Shown here: one piece after another, positions 48,431-54,494 of the stretch
Layout of the letters: every line of letters begins with the position of its first letter
How positions within the stretch are numbered: position 1 is the stretch's first letter
Assembly: GCA_937997485.1 (NCBI GenBank)
Contig: CALKTH010000018.1
Coordinates: 1-54,494 of the forward strand
DNA length: 54,494 bases
Reading direction: 5' to 3'
Source of the DNA: an uncultured Acidimicrobiales bacterium
GTDB lineage: Bacteria > Actinomycetota > Acidimicrobiia > Acidimicrobiales > SZUA-35
The notes under the pieces: model-generated
Seen by the model: only the letters and a program-made list of their open reading frames with translations
The model's database searches: none
Told to the model about the DNA's origin: nothing
Program-made: the position numbers and the translations under genes

Positions 48431-50200
48431 TCAGCCCCACACTTCCGGCATGGCGGATCGGCCTGCTGGCACCGAGGCATCGTCCGGCGGCAGGCACGGG
48501 TCGTCCTTCATGCGGGGTACATCGAAGGCATCGAGAACCAGGTTCGCCGACCTCAGCGATCCGTTCACCCAAGCCTGCATGTCGGAGATCGCCTCGTTGC
48601 AGAAGTAGACGCCCTCGATCGGATTGACGAGGTCTGCCCGGACCGTCGAGTCGACAACGCCGACCTTCCACTGGTGGTACGCGTGTTCGAAGTCGCTCGT
48701 TCCATCCCAAAGGCGATAGCTCGTCAGGATTGGCTCTGGGATCGAGTCCACCGTGAAGAGGACCTTCAACTGACGGGTGATCTCGTCGACCACCGGTTGT
48801 GAGGCGGCGAACATCGTCTGGAACTCCCTGTTGTTTTCCTCTTCCTGGAGCGGCGAGCAGAACGGCGACCCCACGTTCTGGAGACCGGCCCAGAAATTCG
48901 TGTTGCTGAAGTCGCAATAGATCGTGAGCGCCGCCGCCTCGGTCGTTTCGCTCTTGCCCGGAACCGGCAATGAGTAGAACGGGTACACCGAGTTGATCGG
49001 CATGCTCGTGAAGCTCGGCCCGAATTGCACGGGCGGCGAAACGTTCCCGTCTACCTGGTTCCACCAAGGCTCTTCGAAGTACAGGTTGATCTTGGTGAGG
49101 GCCATCCCTCGGGCAGCGGTGAGGTTCTCCCAGAGCTGGTGGGCGTCTGGGCCGGAGTTCAGTGCAGGCGAGGTCTGGAAGAGTCGTTGCGCACCCGTGG
49201 TTGCCACGGCAACGACGACCTTGTCGGCCTTCAGCGTCTTGGGCTCGCCGCGCTTCACGAAGGGACTCGAGTTCGCATGATCCGGCGCCAATGTCATCGA
49301 CAGTGAGAAGCCGGTCTCGTTGCGTTCGATGGCGTCGACGTTCGTGCTCAGCAGGACCTGGATGTTGTCCGCATGAGCTTCCGCCAGGCGAGAGGCGATG
49401 GCATTCGGCAAGGTGCTGAATCCGCGTCGGAACGTGAAGAGCTGTGGGTGCTTCGGAAAGTCTCCGAGCACTTGGAAGGCGTCACCCGCATTGATAGGAG
49501 CGCGAAACAGACCGGTGAATCCGTTCATCGAAGAGACCAACTCAATGCACTCGTCCGAGTAACCCATCTCCCGCAACAAACCCCACAGCTGCCACTGATT
49601 CAGGCACTCCCCTTGCCACTTCCACTTTTCACGAACATCTCCCCAACCATCCGGCCCGGCTGGGGGTCGTGGACCCTTCCCGTCAAAGGAATCGTCGTTG
49701 GCCCGGCGAACGCGCTCGAACGCGCCTTGGATGAGCTCACTCGGGCTCCGACCTCGCTCGCTCTCGTCAAGGTCGAACAACTCCCCCCAGATCCTGTTCG
49801 ACCCTCGCTCCGCTTCAGCGAGCGTGAAGGTCTGCCCTCGAACATGGAACCGGTTGCTCTGGCCCTCGCTCCCCATCGGAAACGGCACGATGTCATCACA
49901 AAGCCCGAGGTACTTGTTCAAGTTCATGAGCTCGGTCATGCCGTAGTTGAAACGCATGCCGCCCTCTTCTTCCCGGACGGTGTCTTCGCCAACATTCACC
50001 AGGTCGCTTTGCAGACGACCACCCGTCCGATTGAGTCGTTCCACGATGGTGATTCGCCGCTCGGGTTTGTCTTCTACGAGCCGCAGTGCCGTGTAGAGGC
50101 CCGCCATTCCGGCGCCGATGATGGCGATGTCAGTCGCCATCACATCGGGAACCTGTGGGAAGAACGTCTCGAGGTTTGTGGCTGGGGACTCAGAGGTCAT
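48431..50200 (-). CDS. flavin-dependent amine/L-amino acid oxidase
   Basis: 589 residues from the ATG at 50200 behind AGGAG. The dinucleotide-binding motif is 'DIAIIGAGMAGLYTALRLVE', followed by 'TIVERLNRTGGRLQSD' and 'EEGGMRFNYGMTEL', and near the end 'GVYFCNEAISDMQAWVNGSLRSANLVLDAF' (FAD-binding). This is the monoamine/L-amino-acid oxidase family. It would deaminate an amine or amino acid oxidatively. It has no signal peptide, so it acts inside the cell. The adjacent decarboxylase suggests amino acid to keto acid to aldehyde, as in the indole-3-pyruvate route. Confidence 0.87.
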   Translation of the reverse strand: MTSESPATNLETFFPQVPDVMATDIAIIGAGMAGLYTALRLVEDKPERRITIVERLNRTGGRLQSDLVNVGEDTVREEEGGMRFNYGMTELMNLNKYLGLCDDIVPFPMGSEGQSNRFHVRGQTFTLAEAERGSNRIWGELFDLDESERGRSPSELIQGAFERVRRANDDSFDGKGPRPPAGPDGWGDVREKWKWQGECLNQWQLWGLLREMGYSDECIELVSSMNGFTGLFRAPINAGDAFQVLGDFPKHPQLFTFRRGFSTLPNAIASRLAEAHADNIQVLLSTNVDAIERNETGFSLSMTLAPDHANSSPFVKRGEPKTLKADKVVVAVATTGAQRLFQTSPALNSGPDAHQLWENLTAARGMALTKINLYFEEPWWNQVDGNVSPPVQFGPSFTSMPINSVYPFYSLPVPGKSETTEAAALTIYCDFSNTNFWAGLQNVGSPFCSPLQEEENNREFQTMFAASQPVVDEITRQLKVLFTVDSIPEPILTSYRLWDGTSDFEHAYHQWKVGVVDSTVRADLVNPIEGVYFCNEAISDMQAWVNGSLRSANLVLDAFDVPRMKDDPCLPPDDASVPAGRSAMPEVWG

Positions 50201-50355
50201 GACTACTCCTGGCGAGGTGCGTTGGTTGCGGACAACCACACCCTTCCAGCGAGGAGTTACATATGGATTACAGGCCTGCCGTTCGGCGTCGAGTGTCAGA
50301 GGCAGCCGGCAGCGTCGTCTCGCAATGCGAGCTCACGAGGATGGTCGAACGTGCC

Positions 50356-51492
50356 TCAGTGCTCGATGCGTCGTTGCTCGAAGGCAAGCGAGGCCAGAAT
50401 CAGAACGTCAATGGCCACGATCAACCACACCCCGGCCAGCTCGGTGGCGAGGAACAGCAGGAGAGCGAGCGCACCAATCGCCACCAACCGCTCTCGAGCG
50501 ACGGCGCGGAACGTGCGAAGCGCAGCGAGGCCGATTCCGCCGAAGAAGAAGGCGAGACCAGCAAAGAGCATGGCGCGGAACGGCAGCGGCAACGCGTCAG
50601 ACGGGTGCAGCGTGATCTCCTCCAGCCCAACCGCACTCAAGATGACGCCGGCGGTGATCGGAAGGTGCAGGTAGGTGTAGTTGTCCCGAGCCAGACTCGA
50701 TCGCTCTGGCCCCACCGTCTCTTCGACCCGATGTTCAAGCGCCGGTTGCACGCGATCGAAGTACGACCACCACATCAGCGCTGCAAACACTCCCGCCGCG
50801 CAGAGAGCGACAACCGCTTCCGCCGAGAGCTGCTCTCCCTCTTCGAGGGCTTCGACCAACGGCTTCCCCACGGCCACGATGACCTCACCCAGGGCCACGA
50901 TGATGATGAGGCCGTGGCGCTCTGCGAAGTGTCCAGCGCGGAGGACCCATTCGGTCCGGCTTGTACGCAACGTCCCGAGGACGTAGCCCACCACGGCAAC
51001 GGTCCAGATGACGGTGCGTGTGCCGGTGTCGAACGCCGCGCCGACAACAAGCAGAACGACGAAGACCACGAGTCCGAAGATGAATTCACGCGCCTGCTCT
51101 CGGGCCTCGTCGTCTCCTGCGCCTTCCAACGCGAGAACAAGACCAAGACTGGCAATGAGGGCGACTGGGATGGCAAACAGGTAGCCGCCACCGTCCAAGG
51201 CGGTCGTCACGGATGCCGCCATGGGCACGCTCGTGGCTGTGGCCACCAGGAAGATCGAGCGGACCTGGCGAGAGTTCCCAGCGACGGCGTTTGCTGCCCA
51301 CGTCAGCTGTGACCAAGTCATCCAGAGAATGCTGAACACCAGGGCGGCCTTGCCCACATGCTCCCAGTCGGGGTCATGCACGAGGAAGCCAACGAGCTGA
51401 GCGAACGCGAACACGAAGGCAAGATCGAAGAAGAGCTCCACCGGGTCGGCAGTGAAATCAGCTTCTCGTTCAGGGACGACCAATCCATGCAT
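50356..51492 (-). CDS. low temperature requirement protein A (LtrA) family membrane protein
   Basis: 378 residues with about ten membrane segments. 'PVELFFDLAFVFAFAQLVGFL' is the LtrA opening, and 'RHGLIIIVALGEVIVAVG' and 'YLHLPITAGVIL' are also conserved in the family. The function is unknown beyond the Listeria low-temperature phenotype. The ATG at 51492 has TAGCGT 8 nt upstream. The gene is separated by 155 nt from the amine oxidase and by 29 nt from the FAD oxidoreductase upstream. Confidence 0.88.
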   Translation of the reverse strand: MHGLVVPEREADFTADPVELFFDLAFVFAFAQLVGFLVHDPDWEHVGKAALVFSILWMTWSQLTWAANAVAGNSRQVRSIFLVATATSVPMAASVTTALDGGGYLFAIPVALIASLGLVLALEGAGDDEAREQAREFIFGLVVFVVLLVVGAAFDTGTRTVIWTVAVVGYVLGTLRTSRTEWVLRAGHFAERHGLIIIVALGEVIVAVGKPLVEALEEGEQLSAEAVVALCAAGVFAALMWWSYFDRVQPALEHRVEETVGPERSSLARDNYTYLHLPITAGVILSAVGLEEITLHPSDALPLPFRAMLFAGLAFFFGGIGLAALRTFRAVARERLVAIGALALLLFLATELAGVWLIVAIDVLILASLAFEQRRIEH

Positions 51493-51500
51493 AGCGAAGG

Positions 51501-51506
51501 ACGCTA
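51501..51506 (-). promoter_or_regulatory. -10-like TAGCGT for leaderless ltrA
   Basis: On the reverse strand TAGCGT is followed by 8 nt and the ATG at 51492. Confidence 0.4.
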
Positions 51507-51521
51507 CAGCCCGGCGGTCAC

Positions 51522-53294
51522 TCAGTCGGGACCGCGGGCCTCCGAGACGAGGTCTCGCAGTTCCTGCAGGTGGTGGTCGTGAACCTGGCGAGGAGTCGCC
51601 CCGTGCTTGATCGCCACGGCGGCCGCAGCTGCCGTTGCGATCGCGTGCTGAGCGCCGTTGCCCATGAACTTGCAGACCGAGCCAGCCACGTGCGTCACGC
51701 TGATGTGTTTGCCGGCCATCATCAAGTTCGAGATGTGCGCCGAGTAGAGGCTGCGGAACGGGATCTCGAAGGGTTCTTCATCCCTGGTGTCCCACGTCCA
51801 GTTCTTCAGCCGGAAGTCGTAGTCCTCGTGGATCGGGTGGTGCAGGCAGAAGGCGCCCGAGTTCTTGACGACCGCATCGGGGAACTCGACGTGGTCACGA
51901 ATGTCGTTCTCGGTGAGCACGTGGTCACCGATGTAGCGACGGAACTCGCCTTGGCCGGCGACGTGTCCAACCCAATCGAACTCCAGATTCGCCCAGGCCT
52001 CTGGCTCCATCGACTTCACGTTCGACATGGTGCCGTACACGGCTCGGAGCAAGTGATCACGAATATGCTCACCCTCGGTGTAGGGGTCGCGCCATTGTCC
52101 GTACTCCCAATAGTGCGAGAGCCGTCGCGTGAGGTTTGCGAACGAGTCATCCTCTGGCGGCCGAAAGGCCTCGACGACTGGACCGTCGCCATTGTCCTTG
52201 CCTGGCTCCAGGGCTTGACCGCCGAGGTCGGCGAAGTCCTTCGCCACTTCCATCGCCCAGGGAACGTTTGGGAACTCGACCGGCTCGTCAGCCATCCGGG
52301 TGCGGAAGAAGACCGTGTGACCGTGGTGTTGATCGAGGCGCTCCGGGGGTGCATGACTCTCGCCGTACTCGTCGGCGCCTTCAATGCCGAACATGGTCGG
52401 AGCGCCGGCCAGAATGCCGAGGATCGCCGTGCCGGTGCAGTCGATGAACTGAGACCCAGTGATCCTGATCTCCCGACCCGAGATTGCCTCTCGGGCGTCG
52501 ATGGACTCGATTGCGTCCCCGTCCATCGCCAGGGCGAAGACTTGGTGGTGAAGAAAGACCGTGACGTCGGGCTCGGCCTCGAGGAGGCGCCCGACCTGCA
52601 GCTCGCCGTCGGGGGTACGGGCGATGGCTTCCGCCACCGTGGAACCCTTCTCCCCTCGCGGACCGATGCCGATCTCCACGCTGGCGTTGCCACCCAGCAC
52701 TGGACGGTTCTGCACGACTGCGACACGCAACCCAAGACGGGCTGCGACGAGTGCCCCGACCGAGCCCGTCACTCCCCCGCCAACAACGACAACGTCAAAG
52801 GGCCCCTCCGCCGCTGGCTCGTCGGGCAGACCACGAAGACGCCGCCGCCAGGCATGCGCGTGAGGGCCCCCGCCCTCGACCGGTTCGTTGCCTTCACTAC
52901 TCAGGAAGATGGCGTCGCAGCGGCCGTCGAAGCCCGTCAGGTCATGCAGCGCGAGTTCGACTGGGCCCGCCTCGAGTTCGACCACGCCAGCAGACTGCCA
53001 GGCCCAGTCCTTCCCATTCGCACCGAACTCAGTGCCGAGCCGAACCTCGCCGACCGAGACTTCGAAACGGCCAGGGTGATGTTCAGGCACCCAGTCCTTG
53101 GCCCGTACCCACACCGAGTACGCACCCGCCTCTGCGATCGTCACGGCCGTACGAGCATCGTCCACCGGGCGGCCGCTCCCGTGCGCAAGGAGGTACGGAG
53201 ATCCCATCTCAGCGACGAACTGGGAGTCGAGCACCCAGCCGCCGTAGTCATCGAAGGCCTCTGCCTCGATCAGCATGTCCTTCGATTCGCTCAT
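51522..53294 (-). CDS. FAD-dependent oxidoreductase with N-terminal beta-sandwich-like domain
   Basis: 590 residues with GAGGAGAG before the ATG. Residues about 5-135 resemble a carbohydrate-binding or golvesin-like beta-sandwich ('LIEAEAFDDYGGWVLDSQF', 'AGAYSVWVRAKDW', 'VELALHDLTGFDGRCDAIFLS' in part). From about 165 comes an FAD domain of the PF12831 type: 'FDVVVVGGGVTGSVGALVAARLGLRVAVVQNRPVLGGN' (in pieces), 'QFIDCTGTAILGILAG' and 'NLMMAGKHISVTHVAGSVCKFM'. There is no signal peptide despite the sugar-binding-like domain. The substrate may be a carbohydrate or polyol, which is speculative. Confidence 0.83.
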   Translation of the reverse strand: MSESKDMLIEAEAFDDYGGWVLDSQFVAEMGSPYLLAHGSGRPVDDARTAVTIAEAGAYSVWVRAKDWVPEHHPGRFEVSVGEVRLGTEFGANGKDWAWQSAGVVELEAGPVELALHDLTGFDGRCDAIFLSSEGNEPVEGGGPHAHAWRRRLRGLPDEPAAEGPFDVVVVGGGVTGSVGALVAARLGLRVAVVQNRPVLGGNASVEIGIGPRGEKGSTVAEAIARTPDGELQVGRLLEAEPDVTVFLHHQVFALAMDGDAIESIDAREAISGREIRITGSQFIDCTGTAILGILAGAPTMFGIEGADEYGESHAPPERLDQHHGHTVFFRTRMADEPVEFPNVPWAMEVAKDFADLGGQALEPGKDNGDGPVVEAFRPPEDDSFANLTRRLSHYWEYGQWRDPYTEGEHIRDHLLRAVYGTMSNVKSMEPEAWANLEFDWVGHVAGQGEFRRYIGDHVLTENDIRDHVEFPDAVVKNSGAFCLHHPIHEDYDFRLKNWTWDTRDEEPFEIPFRSLYSAHISNLMMAGKHISVTHVAGSVCKFMGNGAQHAIATAAAAAVAIKHGATPRQVHDHHLQELRDLVSEARGPD

Positions 53295-53480
53295 CTCTCT
53301 CCTCGACGCGTTGGGCTACTCGGCCTGGTCAGCTGCTCGTGATCAGTGACGATCTCGTCACGAGTTCTTACCGACAACGCCGGTCGGTGTCCACAACAGG
53401 ACGTCAGGAATCGCGCCCGACGACTCGGCGCACGCGCCCAGGGACGCCGTCGACCCCCAGCGGCGAGGCCACCGTCCAGT

Positions 53481-54458
53481 TCAGCCGGTGGGAAGCGCTC
53501 CGGCTTCGGTCAGCACGGCACGAGCGATCTCCTGGCGGGCCTCCGTCGTCGGCGATGCGACGCCGGCTCCGGGCTCGAGGTCGATGTTCATGGCGAACAA
53601 CCATGTCCGCCCGTCGTTCTGCGTCGTACCAACGAGCCATCCGAGTGAAGGTTCATCGGCGCGAATGGCGAGCCCGGTCTTGTACGACCAGAGCCAATCA
53701 TCACCGCTCTCGCGAACGATGATCTCCTCTACGTCGCGAACAACCGATCGGTCAAAGGGAAGGTGGCCGGAAAGGAGCGACTCGAGGAAGTCGAGCTGCC
53801 CCAACGGGCTGATGCGAAGACTCCCGTCGAGCCAGAACCGGTCACTGGTGCCGCCTGTCTCGGCGTTCCCGTAGCCCACGTCGTTCATCCAGCGGGACAT
53901 CTCGGCTTCACCAACCTGGCGCGCAAGCTGCTGGAACAACCACACCGCGGACACGTCGATACCGGTTCGCAGCGAGTGGTCCTGGTTCCACGCTGGAACG
54001 CTTCGATCGACCCCATCCCACTCGAAGACTTCGTCGACACTCTCGACCGTGCCCGTCTGCAACAAGACCAGGGCATTGAAGATCTTGAACGTAGAGGCCG
54101 GACTTCTCGGCTCAGAGGCCCGATCGACGTCGAACACGCTTGTGACTCCTGAGCCTGCTTCCCGGAGGACGAAGGTGCCCTCAACCCCCGCGTCGGCGAA
54201 GTGAACGCCCCAGTCAGGCCGCTCGATGAGTGGCGCATCAACGGACGTCGAAGCAGGGGCTGGCTCGGGATCCGGCTGCGTGGTGGTCGCTTCGTCCGCT
54301 GGAGCGCTTGACGTTGTTGCCACGCGCTCGTCTTCATCGTCCGCCGGGCTCGCCTCCCGATCGTTGGAGCATGCGGCGGCAATGAGGAGCGCCAGCGACA
54401 GAGCCAGCAGCACGACCGTCGGCGATCCTCCGTTCAACGCTCGAGCGACACGAGGCAT
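53481..54458 (-). CDS. class D (OXA-type) beta-lactamase, lipoprotein
   Basis: 325 residues from the ATG at 54458. A lipobox-like 'LLIAAAC' (Cys30) precedes an acidic Thr/Pro linker of about 50 residues. The class D motifs are complete: S122-T-F-K125 in 'SPASTFKIFNAL', 'WNQDHSLRTGID', Y-G-N in 'DVGYGNAETGG', 'RISPLGQLDFL' and K-T-G in 'WSYKTGLAIR'. It would hydrolyse beta-lactams with a carboxylated Lys125, or act as a penicillin-binding sensor. The lipid anchor in a monoderm would hold it at the outer face of the membrane. The 186 nt downstream (53295-53480) contain only a weak hairpin (GTGACG/CGTCAC, 53346-53361). Confidence 0.88.
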   Translation of the reverse strand: MPRVARALNGGSPTVVLLALSLALLIAAACSNDREASPADDEDERVATTSSAPADEATTTQPDPEPAPASTSVDAPLIERPDWGVHFADAGVEGTFVLREAGSGVTSVFDVDRASEPRSPASTFKIFNALVLLQTGTVESVDEVFEWDGVDRSVPAWNQDHSLRTGIDVSAVWLFQQLARQVGEAEMSRWMNDVGYGNAETGGTSDRFWLDGSLRISPLGQLDFLESLLSGHLPFDRSVVRDVEEIIVRESGDDWLWSYKTGLAIRADEPSLGWLVGTTQNDGRTWLFAMNIDLEPGAGVASPTTEARQEIARAVLTEAGALPTG

Positions 54459-54494
54459 GCCGAGAGCATGGTGCAAAACCGGTCACAGCGGGCC

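Noticed and set aside
49373..51312. Two long plus-strand frames (49373-50674 and 50263-51312) with an AGGAG before an ATG at 50263.
   Set aside because: They are antisense to the amine oxidase and LtrA genes and give low-complexity basic or charged products.
51570..53342. A 590-codon open frame on the plus strand.
   Set aside because: It is antisense to the FAD oxidoreductase over its whole length and has no recognisable domain; long antisense frames are common in GC-rich DNA.

Overview
The window is GC-rich, densely packed chromosomal DNA with no rRNA, tRNA, insertion sequence, phage or CRISPR signal that I can see. It looks like an actinobacterium, plausibly an Acidimicrobiia-type marine or soil lineage. 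The grounds are many TetR regulators, lipoproteins with acidic Ser/Thr/Asp-rich linkers, a SARP-type regulator, a luciferase-like (LLM) oxidoreductase, frequent 4-nt ATGA gene overlaps, and at least 13 genes preceded by a TANNNT box only 6-8 nt before the start codon (leaderless mRNA architecture). The taxon is an inference; I measured neither GC nor codon usage.

Layout. 1-5.5 kb: a truncated acyl-CoA synthetase, an M19 dipeptidase, a YigZ/IMPACT protein, an AbiEi/AbiEii-like toxin-antitoxin pair with a perfect operator inside its promoter, and a PF04909 amidohydrolase divergent from a TetR. 5.6-9.5 kb: a sucrose-phosphorylase-family GH13 enzyme coupled to a uridine-kinase-like P-loop protein, a Rieske oxygenase and a VOC protein. 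9.6-12.4 kb: a Coq4-like gene with its TetR, then a second amidohydrolase with its own palindrome. 12.4-17.8 kb: a frameshifted NADP-dependent oxidoreductase, a divergent TetR, a molybdo/tungsto-enzyme that closely resembles acetylene hydratase, and a zinc alcohol dehydrogenase. 17.8-24.3 kb: an envelope module in which an OmpR-type two-component system is flanked by two YHYH lipoproteins plus DUF3500 and YceI proteins; a 23-bp direct-repeat motif occurs upstream of both YHYH transcription directions.

24.3-28.6 kb: two methyltransferases and a UGSC-family selenoprotein. Two apparent ORFs are one gene joined by an in-frame TGA (26292-26294) in a C-U-G-S-C motif, followed 11 nt later by a SECIS-like stem-loop; an alpha/beta hydrolase converges on it. 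28.9-35.4 kb: a zinc island. A Znu-type ABC transporter lies next to a four-gene operon (DUF2796 ZrgA-like lipoprotein, LolD-like ATPase, FtsX permease, DUF3299 lipoprotein) resembling the Vibrio Zrg zinc system, and four Zur-like boxes sit at its three start regions.

35.4-45.4 kb: a HAD relic, an inositol-phosphatase-family/kinase pair, RidA, LLM and DUF389 genes, small stress or detoxification proteins, an alpha/beta hydrolase fused to a SARP-type DNA-binding domain, and a cupin. 45.5-50.2 kb: flavin amine oxidase, 2-keto-acid decarboxylase and a beta-barrel-like protein, a possible amino acid to aldehyde pathway. 50.3-54.5 kb: LtrA, an FAD oxidoreductase with an N-terminal beta-sandwich-like domain, and a lipoprotein class D beta-lactamase.

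The points most worth following up are the recoded selenoprotein, the acetylene-hydratase-like enzyme, the Zrg-like zinc operon with its Zur boxes, and the two-component/YHYH module.
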